A DNA stretch of 64,000 bases, from assembly GCF_003335105.1 (NCBI RefSeq), contig NZ_QFWQ01000005.1, positions 389,751-453,750 of the forward strand, given 5' to 3'. Position numbers and translations under genes: made by a program. Under the pieces are notes generated by a model that made no database searches, was not told where the DNA came from, and saw only the letters and a program-made list of their open reading frames with translations. Origin of the DNA: Rhodanobacter denitrificans. GTDB lineage: Bacteria > Pseudomonadota > Gammaproteobacteria > Xanthomonadales > Rhodanobacteraceae. Shown here piece after piece: positions 7,904 to 16,110 of the stretch (the stretch's first letter is position 1; every line of letters begins with the position of its first letter).

Positions 7904-9664
7904 GTGCTGCAGCTGCGGCGGCGCGAGAGCCGGGGTGCTCCCGCGGGCTGGCCGGATTCGGTGCATCCGGTGCTGCGGCAGGTCTACGCCGCGCGTGGCG
8001 TACTGGAGCCTGCCCAGGTCGAACATCGCCTGGCACGGATGCTGTCGCCGCAGCTGCTGGGCGGCATGGCGCCGGCGGTCGAGCTGCTGGTCGAGGCGAT
8101 CCGCGACGACTGGTCGATCCTGATCGCCGGCGACTACGACTGCGACGGCGCCACCGGTACCGCGGTGGCGGTGCGCGGGCTGCGCCTGCTCGGTGCGAAG
8201 CGGGTGGATTACGCGATTCCGAACCGCTTCGTGCACGGCTACGGACTGAGTGCAGCGTTCGTGGCGTCGATGCAGCCCACGCCGCAACTCATCGTCACCG
8301 TCGACAATGGCGTGGCCAGCGTCGCCGGCGTGGCGGCGGCGAAGGCGCGCGGCATCAAGGTCATCGTCACCGATCATCACCTGCCGGGCGAACAGTTGCC
8401 AGCTTGCGACGCAATGGTCAATCCGAACCTCGCCGGCGACGGTTTTCCAAGCAAGGCGCTGGCTGGCGTGGGGGTAATGTTCTACCTGCTGCTGGCGCTG
8501 CGCGCGAAGTTGCACGGGCAGGGTGCGTTCGGCGCGGCAAAACCCGATTTGTCGCCGCTGCTTGACCTGGTCGCTCTGGGCACGGTGGCCGACCTGGTGC
8601 CGCTGGATTTCAACAACCGCGTGCTGGTCGAGGCGGGCCTGCAGCGCATGCGCAGCGGCCATGCCTGCGCGGGCATCACCGCCCTGGTCGAGGCCGGCAA
8701 GCGCAGCGTGGCCACGCTGTGCGCCAGCGATCTCGGCTTCGTCGTCGGGCCGCGGCTGAACGCCGCAGGACGGCTGGAGGACATGCGCCTCGGCGTGGCA
8801 TGCCTGCTCACCGACGACATCGCACAGGCACGTCACCTTGCCGGGGAGCTCGACGCGATCAACCGCGAGCGGCGCGACCTGCAGGCATCGATGGTGGCCG
8901 AGGCCGAGGTGATGGCTGCCGGCCTCGGCCCAACCGACGCGGTGGGCGTGGCCCTGTTCGAGCCGTCGTGGCACGCCGGCGTGGTGGGCCTGGTGGCCTC
9001 CAAGCTGAAGGAGCGGCTGCACCGTCCGGTGATCGCGTTCGCACCCGCCGGCATTGAAGAGTGCGGCGAGGGATCGCCGCCTTTTGATTCTGGCGCACAG
9101 GAAGTGCGCACAGGTAACACCCAACTGCGTGGCTCGGCGCGCTCGATCCCCGGGTTCCACATCCGCGACGCGCTGGCCGCGATCGACGCGCGCCAGCCCG
9201 GCCTGATCGAGCGCTTCGGCGGCCATGCGATGGCCGCGGGACTGAGCCTGAAGGCCGACGACTACCCGCGCTTCGCCGCGGCCTTCGACGCGATCGCGCG
9301 CGAACTGATCGAGCCCGAGCGCCTGCAGGCAGTGCTCTACACCGACGGCGAACTGCCGCCCGGCACAACCACGCTGGCGCTGGCCCGGCAGCTGCGCGCC
9401 GCGGGGCCGTGGGGGCAAGCGTTCCCCGAACCGCTGTTCGACAACCTGTTCGAGTGCGCCGGCTGGAAGGTGATGGGCGAAGGCCACCTGCGCCTGCAAC
9501 TGCGCGATCCGCGCGACGGCGCCGTGCACGACGCGGTGATGTTCAACGCGTACCACGGCCAGCCACCGCCGCCGCTGCTGCGCGCCGCCTATGAACTGAC
9601 CATCAACGACTGGCAGGGACGCGAGACGCCGCGCCTGCTGCTGCGGCACATCGAGCCGGCCTGA
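7904..9664 (+). CDS. recJ: Single-stranded-DNA-specific 5'-3' exonuclease RecJ
   Basis: RecJ degrades single-stranded DNA 5' to 3' in recombination, mismatch and base-excision repair. The 586-residue product (E. coli 577) carries the DHH phosphoesterase motifs: DYDCDG at 77-82, VDNG at 133-136, TDHH at 156-159, the DHHA1-type motif with GGHAMAAG, and a C-terminal OB-like domain. I use GTG at 7904, which has GGGGCGGGG at a good distance. An in-frame TTG at 7898 overlapping the rpfE stop is also possible. The gene is transcriptionally coupled to rpfE. Confidence 0.93.
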   Translation: MLQLRRRESRGAPAGWPDSVHPVLRQVYAARGVLEPAQVEHRLARMLSPQLLGGMAPAVELLVEAIRDDWSILIAGDYDCDGATGTAVAVRGLRLLGAKRVDYAIPNRFVHGYGLSAAFVASMQPTPQLIVTVDNGVASVAGVAAAKARGIKVIVTDHHLPGEQLPACDAMVNPNLAGDGFPSKALAGVGVMFYLLLALRAKLHGQGAFGAAKPDLSPLLDLVALGTVADLVPLDFNNRVLVEAGLQRMRSGHACAGITALVEAGKRSVATLCASDLGFVVGPRLNAAGRLEDMRLGVACLLTDDIAQARHLAGELDAINRERRDLQASMVAEAEVMAAGLGPTDAVGVALFEPSWHAGVVGLVASKLKERLHRPVIAFAPAGIEECGEGSPPFDSGAQEVRTGNTQLRGSARSIPGFHIRDALAAIDARQPGLIERFGGHAMAAGLSLKADDYPRFAAAFDAIARELIEPERLQAVLYTDGELPPGTTTLALARQLRAAGPWGQAFPEPLFDNLFECAGWKVMGEGHLRLQLRDPRDGAVHDAVMFNAYHGQPPPPLLRAAYELTINDWQGRETPRLLLRHIEPA

Positions 9665-9734
9665 GTCCGTTTCCCGATTCCCACCGCGTTTTCACGCGCG
9701 GGAGGCCACACTGGCGATCCCCACCCCGCGGAGA

Positions 9735-10115
9735 ATGCCCGTGATCGCACAGATAGAAGGATTGCCGGCCGGCACGCTGGGCTTCCGCGCCCACGCCCAG
9801 GTCACGGCGGCGGATTACGAGAACACCATCGTGCCCGAGGTCGAGGCGGCGTTCGCGCTCAACCGCAAGCTGCGCCTGCTGTACGTCACCGCCGATGACT
9901 TCACCGGGTTCGACCCCGGCGCGATGTGGGACGACGCCAAGCTGGGCATGCGCCACTTCAGCGGCTGGGACCGCGTTGCGCTGGTCACCGACGTGCCCTG
10001 GCTGCGCGGCACGGCGATCGCCTTCAGCTTCGCCATACCGGCACAGTTCCGCCTGTTCCACGGCGTGGAGGTCGAGGAAGCCACCCGCTGGATCATGGCC
10101 CCGGGCGACAACTGA
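9735..10115 (+). CDS. SpoIIAA-like (STAS-related) protein
   Basis: The 126-residue protein begins MPVIAQIEGLPAGTLGF and contains ADDFTGFDPGAMWDDAKLG and ERVALVTDVPW-like wording (WDRVALVTDVPWLRG), which fits the SpoIIAA-like family (DUF3478) with a CRAL-TRIO/STAS-type fold. Such proteins are soluble, and their role in Proteobacteria is unclear. The ATG at 9735 follows CGCGGAG. It lies 70 bases after recJ and directly upstream of the leader-peptide region of asnB, with no terminator of its own seen. Confidence 0.8.
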   Translation: MPVIAQIEGLPAGTLGFRAHAQVTAADYENTIVPEVEAAFALNRKLRLLYVTADDFTGFDPGAMWDDAKLGMRHFSGWDRVALVTDVPWLRGTAIAFSFAIPAQFRLFHGVEVEEATRWIMAPGDN

Positions 10116-10176
10116 GGCGCACGGCCTGATGCCGTACGTACTTGCCAAGCGCCGGCGGATCTGTTCAAGTTGGGCC

Positions 10177-10299
10177 ATGTATCCCGTCGCCTCCAGCACC
10201 CTGAACTCCACTGCGCTTTCCGCGCGGGGCTTCGTGCTGGCCGGCAACAACAATAATCGCGCGAACAATAACGCCAACCGTTGGCGGGCCCGCGCGTAG
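10177..10299 (+). CDS. Asn-rich leader peptide of asnB
   Basis: This 40-codon frame starts at ATG 10177 and ends at TAG 10297-10299. Asn occupies positions 10, 24-27, 30-32 and 34. Eight of these fall in an 11-codon block (10246-10278), and three of the eight are AAT, an infrequent codon in this GC-rich DNA. The block is placed just before the antiterminator arm, as in known leader peptides. The start is uncertain: the Shine-Dalgarno match before 10177 is weak, and an in-frame ATG at 10129 would give 56 residues. Its product is probably irrelevant; translation itself would sense charged tRNA-Asn. Confidence 0.8.
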   Translation: MYPVASSTLNSTALSARGFVLAGNNNNRANNNANRWRARA

Positions 10300-10323
10300 C
10301 TGCAAGTCTCCACGAAAAATACG

Positions 10324-10360
10324 CGACGAAGGCCCGCCCTGTGCGGGCCTTCGTCGTTTT
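10324..10360 (+). terminator. Attenuator terminator in asnB leader
   Basis: A perfect 14-bp stem (10324-10337 with 10343-10356) and 5-base loop are followed by four T residues. It begins 25 bases after the leader-peptide stop and 101 bases before asnB, so full-length asnB mRNA must read through it. The T run is short, but the stem is very strong. Confidence 0.85.
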
Positions 10361-10399
10361 GGCGTGCGGCACGGAAAGATCGTGCTGTTTCTGAAGAGT

Positions 10400-10421
10400 G
10401 CGGGCATGGATGCCCGCTTTT
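10400..10421 (+). terminator. Second terminator-like hairpin in asnB leader
   Basis: A stem of 7-8 bp (10400-10406 with 11 matching bases ending at 10417) is followed by TTTT. The bases after it (CCCGCTTTTGACC) resemble the tail of the GTAG-type repeat found downstream of asnB, so it could be a repeat remnant rather than a second control element. Confidence 0.5.
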
Positions 10422-10460
10422 GACCCTCGCGATCAGGGACGAGCGCAAAGGAGACATCAG

Positions 10461-12128
10461 ATGTGTTCGATCTTCGGAATATTCGACCTGCAGCCGGGCG
10501 ACGACCTGGCGGCCTTGCGCCGTGTGGCGCTGGAGCTGTCGCAGCGCCAGCGCCATCGCGGGCCGGACTGGAGCGGGGTGTTCGTCGACGCCGGGGTGAT
10601 CCTGGTGCACGAGCGGCTGGCCATCGTCGACCCGGCTAGCGGCGCGCAGCCGCTGCGCTCGCGCGACGGCGCGCTGGCGCTGGCGGTGAACGGCGAGATC
10701 TACAACCACCGCGAGCTGGCATCCGGGCTGGACTACGACTTCACCACCGGTTCGGACTGCGAGGTGATCAACGCGCTGTACCGTGCGCAGGGCAGCGACT
10801 TCGTGGGCAGGCTCAACGGCATCTTCGCGTTCGCACTGTGGGACGGCGCGGCGCAGCGCTACCTGATCGCGCGCGATCCGATCGGCGTGTGCCCGTTGTA
10901 CTGGGGACACGATGCGCAGGGTCGGCTGTGCGTGGCCTCGGAGATGAAGGCGCTGGTCGGCGTGTGCGCGGACGTGGCAGCATTCCCGCCGGGCCATATG
11001 TACGACAGCGCCAGCGGCGAACTGCGGCGTTACTACGAAAAGCCGTGGCGCGACTATGCCGCCACGCGCGGCCATGACGTGGCGGCGCCGGCCTTGCGCC
11101 AGGCCTTCGAGCAGGCCGTGCATCGGCAGTTGATGACCGACGTGCCCTACGGCGTGCTGCTGTCGGGCGGCCTGGATTCCTCGCTGGTCGCCGCCTGCGC
11201 CGCGCAGTTCGCGCGCGAGCGGGTCGAGGACGACGACCGCAGCGAGGCCTGGTGGCCGCGCCTGCATTCGTTCGCGATCGGGCTGGAAGGCTCGCCCGAC
11301 CTGGCCGCCGCCCAGGTCGCCGCCGATGCGCTGGGCACCGTGCACCACGGCTTCGTCTACACGTTCTGGGAGGGGCTCGATGCGCTGCCGGAGGTGATCC
11401 GCCACATCGAGACCTACGACGTGACCACCATCCGCGCCGCTACCCCGATGTACCTGCTGGCGCGGCGGATCAAGGCGATGGGCGTGAAGATGGTGCTGTC
11501 GGGGGAAGGCTCGGACGAGATCTTCGGCGGCTACCTGTACTTCCACAAGGCGCCCTCGGCCGAGGCCTTCCACGAGGAGACCGTGCGCAAGCTCGACGCG
11601 CTGCACAGCTACGACTGCCTGCGCGCCAACAAGGCGATGATGGCCTGGGGCGTGGAGGCGCGGGTGCCGTTCCTGGACCTGGAGTTCATCGACGTGGCGA
11701 TGGGGCTGGACGCCGCGCGCAAGATGGCCGGCAACGGCAAGATCGAGAAGCACGTGTTGCGCGAGGCGTTCGACGGCGCCTTGCCGAAGGAAATCCTGTG
11801 GCGGCAGAAGGAGCAGTTCAGCGACGGCGTGGGTTACGGCTGGATCGACGGCCTGAAGGCGCACGCTGAGCAGGCGGTCAGCGACCGCGAGTTCGCCGCG
11901 GCGGCGGCGCGCTACCCGTTCAACACGCCGGCGACCAAGGAGGCGTATTTCTACCGGCGCATCTTCGAGCAGCATTTCCCCGGCGAAGCCTGCGCAGCCA
12001 CGGTGCCCGGCGGCAAGTCGATCGCCTGTTCCTCGCCGGCCGCGCTGGCGTGGGACCCGGCGTTCGCGAACGCGGCCGACCCGTCCGGGCGGGCCGTGAG
12101 AGGCGTCCACGCCCAGGCGCTGGCGTGA
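10461..12128 (+). CDS. asnB: Asparagine synthetase, glutamine-hydrolysing
   Basis: The enzyme makes asparagine from aspartate, glutamine and ATP. The 555-residue protein (E. coli AsnB 554) has the nucleophile Cys2 exposed after Met removal, the glutaminase motif NGEIYNH at 77-83, the synthetase PP-loop SGGLDSS at 235-241 and the SGEGSDEIFGGY motif. This makes it a housekeeping AsnB, unlike the two Asn-synthetase relatives in the polysaccharide locus. The start has AAAGGAGA at ideal spacing. Upstream is the Asn-codon attenuator; downstream is a GTAG repeat whose hairpin and T run may end the transcript. Confidence 0.96.
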   Translation: MCSIFGIFDLQPGDDLAALRRVALELSQRQRHRGPDWSGVFVDAGVILVHERLAIVDPASGAQPLRSRDGALALAVNGEIYNHRELASGLDYDFTTGSDCEVINALYRAQGSDFVGRLNGIFAFALWDGAAQRYLIARDPIGVCPLYWGHDAQGRLCVASEMKALVGVCADVAAFPPGHMYDSASGELRRYYEKPWRDYAATRGHDVAAPALRQAFEQAVHRQLMTDVPYGVLLSGGLDSSLVAACAAQFARERVEDDDRSEAWWPRLHSFAIGLEGSPDLAAAQVAADALGTVHHGFVYTFWEGLDALPEVIRHIETYDVTTIRAATPMYLLARRIKAMGVKMVLSGEGSDEIFGGYLYFHKAPSAEAFHEETVRKLDALHSYDCLRANKAMMAWGVEARVPFLDLEFIDVAMGLDAARKMAGNGKIEKHVLREAFDGALPKEILWRQKEQFSDGVGYGWIDGLKAHAEQAVSDREFAAAAARYPFNTPATKEAYFYRRIFEQHFPGEACAATVPGGKSIACSSPAALAWDPAFANAADPSGRAVRGVHAQALA

Positions 12129-12144
12129 ATGCGGCCGGCCGATG

Positions 12145-12213
12145 GTAGGGCGGGCACTGCCCGCCCGCTTTTGACCGGTGATGGCTAAGAGCGGCGGGCA
12201 GTGCCCGCCCTAC
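12145..12213. repeat. Inverted pair of GTAG-type REP palindromes
   Basis: Two 7-bp palindromes (12149-12155 with 12159-12165, and 12193-12199 with 12203-12209) face each other. The first is preceded by GTAG (12145-12148) and the second is followed by CTAC (12210-12213). This is the layout of REP doublets with a GTAG foot known in Stenotrophomonas and Xanthomonas. The first hairpin is followed by CGCTTTT and could act as the asnB terminator. Confidence 0.8.
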
Positions 12214-12281
12214 AACGCGGGGGCGCCTGCGGCAAACGGGTCTGTTATTCTTGTGCGCTTGCCTGCCACAATGATTTCGCC

Positions 12282-13407
12282 ATGATCGAGACCAATCCCA
12301 TCCTTGCGCAGATCGCCGACCTTCGTGGCCGCGTCGAGTCGCTTAGGGGGTATCTTTGACTACGCTACGAAAAGCGAACGTCTGGAAGAAGTAACCCGCG
12401 AACTGGAGAGTCCCACCGTGTGGGACGATCCGGCGCGCGCGCAGGAGCTGGGACGCGAGCGCGCCCGCCTGCACACGATCGTCCACGGCATCGACACGCT
12501 GACCGCCGGGCTGAATGACGCCGGTGACCTGCTGGAAATGGCGATCGCCGACGGCGACGACGACACCGCGCAATCGGTGATCGACGACCTTGCCAAGCTC
12601 GAATCGCAGGTCGGCAAGCTGGAGTTCCAGCGCATGTTCTCCGGCAAGATGGACGCGATGAACGCGTTCGTCGACATCCAGGCGGGCGCCGGCGGTACCG
12701 AGGCGCAGGACTGGGCCGAGATGCTGCTGCGCATGTACCTGCGCTGGTGCGAGAACCGCGGCTGGAAGACCGAGTTGATGGAGGTCTCCGGCGGCGACGT
12801 GGCCGGCATCAAGTCCGCCACGTTCCGCGTGGAGGGCGACTACGCCTACGGCTGGCTGAAGACCGAGATCGGCGTGCACCGGCTGGTGCGCAAGAGCCCG
12901 TTCGACTCGGACAACCGGCGACACACGAGCTTTACCTCGGTATTCGTGTCGCCGGAGGTCGATGACGACATCGAGATCGACATCAATCCGGCGGACCTGC
13001 GCACCGACGTGTACCGATCTTCCGGCGCCGGCGGCCAGCACGTCAACAAGACCGAGTCGGCGGTGCGCATCACGCACATCCCGACCAATACCGTGGTGGC
13101 CTGCCAGACTGGCCGCAGCCAGCACCAGAACCGCGACACCGCGATGAAGATGCTGGCCGCCAAGCTGTACGAGCTCGAGATCCAGAAGCGCAATGCGGAG
13201 AAGGATGCGCTGGAAGCCACCAAGTCCGACATCGGCTGGGGCAGCCAGATCCGCAACTACGTGCTGGACCAGAGCCGTATCAAGGACCTGCGCACCGGCA
13301 TCGAGCGTTCCGACACCCAGAAGGTGCTCGACGGCGACCTCGACGAGTTCATCGAGGCGAGCCTGAAATCCGGCCTCGAGGCCGGCGCCAAACGCATCGA
13401 CGCGTGA
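12282..13407 (+). CDS. prfB: Peptide chain release factor 2, programmed +1 frameshift
   Basis: RF2 releases peptides at UGA and UAA. Translation starts at ATG 12282 and meets an in-frame TGA at 12357 after 25 codons. The site is AGGGGG TAT CTT T GAC, the classical autoregulatory frameshift: an internal Shine-Dalgarno, a slippery CTT, then UGA followed by C. After the +1 shift reading continues from 12358, giving 374 residues. The SPF stop-recognition motif is at 205-207 and GGQ at 250-252, the same numbering as E. coli. The zero frame alone is a 25-residue stub, so this is not a pseudogene. Confidence 0.97.
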
Positions 13408-13449
13408 CGCCCGACTCCTCCCGCTCCGCTCACTGACGAGGTAGCTCGC

Positions 13450-13776
13450 ATGAACAGCAAGAAGATCTGCGCAATCCTGATCGCCTCTGCCGCGCTGGCG
13501 GCGTTCGGCGCGGCAGCACAGTCGCAGCAGGGCAGCGCCGGGCAGGGCATCAAGCAGGATGCCAAGGCGGTCGGCCATGGCGTCGCCGACGGCGCCCGCG
13601 ATGTCGGCCACGCGACCAAGCATGTCGCCAAGAAGGTCGGCCACGGCGCTAAGGAAGCCGGCACCGGCATCGGCCACGGCGCGAAGAAGGCCGGCGTCGC
13701 CGTCGGTCACGGCGCTCGCGAAGGCTGGGACGCGACCAAGCACGCGGTCAAGCAGGTGTTCGGCAAGGACGGCTGA
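13450..13776 (+). CDS. Secreted protein with 11-residue repeats
   Basis: The 108-residue protein has a signal peptide (1-23, ...AAA|QS). From residue 30 it is built of 11-residue units: 30-40, 41-51, 52-62, 63-73, 74-84, 85-95 and 96-106. The central units begin with (V/I)GH and carry Ala, Lys and small residues. Eleven-residue periodicity is typical of amphipathic helices as in LEA-type and apolipoprotein-like proteins, so a stress-protective or membrane-surface role is possible, but the function is unknown. The periodicity also shows as 33-base repeats in the DNA. It sits between prfB and lysS. Confidence 0.8.
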   Translation: MNSKKICAILIASAALAAFGAAAQSQQGSAGQGIKQDAKAVGHGVADGARDVGHATKHVAKKVGHGAKEAGTGIGHGAKKAGVAVGHGAREGWDATKHAVKQVFGKDG

Positions 13777-13881
13777 CGCACGGCGGCGAGGCGGAGACAC
13801 CGGCACATCAAGTCGGCAACCGCCAGATAGACGAGAAAGCGCCCGCCAACCGGCAGGAGCGCAGGCAGCATTGGAATTCCC

Positions 13882-15414
<1,533 letters not shown>

Positions 15415-15417
15415 ACC

Positions 15418-15717
15418 ATGTGGTACGCGATCGTCGGCACCGACAACGTCAATTCGCTGGAAGCGCGCAAGTCCGCGCGGCCGGCACACCTGGCACGCCT
15501 GCAGCAACTGCAGGATGAAGGCCGCATGCTGCTGGCCGGACCGTTCCCGGCGATCGACGCGGAGGACCCGGGTCCGGCCGGCTTCAGCGGCAGCCTGATC
15601 GTGGCCGAGTTTTCCTCGCTGGCGGAAGCGCAGGCCTGGGCCGGTGCCGATCCGTACGTCGCCGCCGGCGTCTATCGCGAAACCACGGTCAAGCCATTCC
15701 GCAAAGTACTGCCGTGA
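15418..15717 (+). CDS. YciI-like protein
   Basis: The 99-residue protein is a YciI-family protein (ferredoxin-like alpha/beta barrel). Signs are the N-terminal [31 protein letters not shown], where His serves as the conserved YciI residue, and a C-terminal DPYVAAGVY motif. The family's enzymatic role is generally unproved. It lies 3 bases after lysS and overlaps bolA by 4 bases, so the three are co-transcribed. Confidence 0.88.
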   Translation: MWYAIVGTDNVNSLEARKSARPAHLARLQQLQDEGRMLLAGPFPAIDAEDPGPAGFSGSLIVAEFSSLAEAQAWAGADPYVAAGVYRETTVKPFRKVLP

Positions 15718-15968
15718 GCTCACCGCCCGTCATCGAGCAGATCCGCGGACGCCTGCAGGCCGCCTTTGCGCCTTCCGAGTTGGAAGTGCTGGACGAGGGC
15801 CACAAGCATGCCGGCCATGCGGGGGAGGGCAAGGGCCACTTCCACGTGCGCATCGTCAGCGCCGCCTTCGCCGGCCAGTCGCCGATCAGGCGCCACCGGA
15901 TGATCTACGCCGCGCTCGACGGATTGATGGACAGCGGCATCCACGCCCTGTCAATCGATGCAAAGTAA
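15714..15968 (+). CDS. BolA-family protein
   Basis: The 84-residue protein shows the BolA/IbaG pattern: IRGRLQAAF near the start, [13 protein letters not shown] with the conserved His, [15 protein letters not shown], then RHRMIYAAL. BolA proteins bind glutaredoxins and iron-sulfur clusters and affect cell shape and stress responses. The GTG start overlaps the YciI-like stop (GTGA). The gene ends in an unusually AT-rich intergenic stretch before smc. Confidence 0.9.
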   Translation: MSSPPVIEQIRGRLQAAFAPSELEVLDEGHKHAGHAGEGKGHFHVRIVSAAFAGQSPIRRHRMIYAALDGLMDSGIHALSIDAK

Positions 15969-16020
15969 AATATCATTAAATACAATAATATAAATTGCAT
16001 TGTTCAAGTAATACTACATG
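15966..16020 (+). promoter_or_regulatory. AT-rich region upstream of smc
   Basis: From the bolA stop to about 16020 the DNA is strongly AT-rich (AAATATCATTAAATACAA and similar), unlike the surrounding GC-rich coding DNA. It probably holds the smc promoter; several -10-like hexamers such as TAATAC (16010 region) occur, but I cannot choose one. A nucleoid-protein binding role is also possible. Confidence 0.45.
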
Positions 16021-16110
16021 CAGGAATGCATTGCAGCGCCGCGCCGCGTTTGGCACAGTGCCTTGTCGCCCGACCTGCGCGGGCAAGACCGATGACCCAA
16101 TGACGACCGC

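Larger units (their letters stand above)
10116..10460 (+). promoter_or_regulatory. asnB leader region with Asn-codon attenuator
   Basis: This 345-base leader contains three competing RNA arms. Arm 1:2 is a small hairpin (10273-10277 with 10281-10285) that includes the last Asn codons. Arm 2:3 is an 8-bp antiterminator (10283-10290 with 10331-10338). Arm 3:4 is the terminator (10324-10337 with 10343-10356). A ribosome stalled on the Asn codons (10246-10278) would cover arm 1 and free arm 2 to pair with arm 3, allowing asnB transcription. A ribosome reaching the stop at 10297 would cover arm 2, so the terminator forms. This is the standard trp/his logic, here read from sequence only. I did not find a convincing promoter. 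Confidence 0.8.

Noticed and set aside
10129-10176. Longer version of the Asn leader peptide starting at ATG 10129
   Set aside because: Not excluded, but not needed: the Asn block, stop codon and hairpins are the same with either start.
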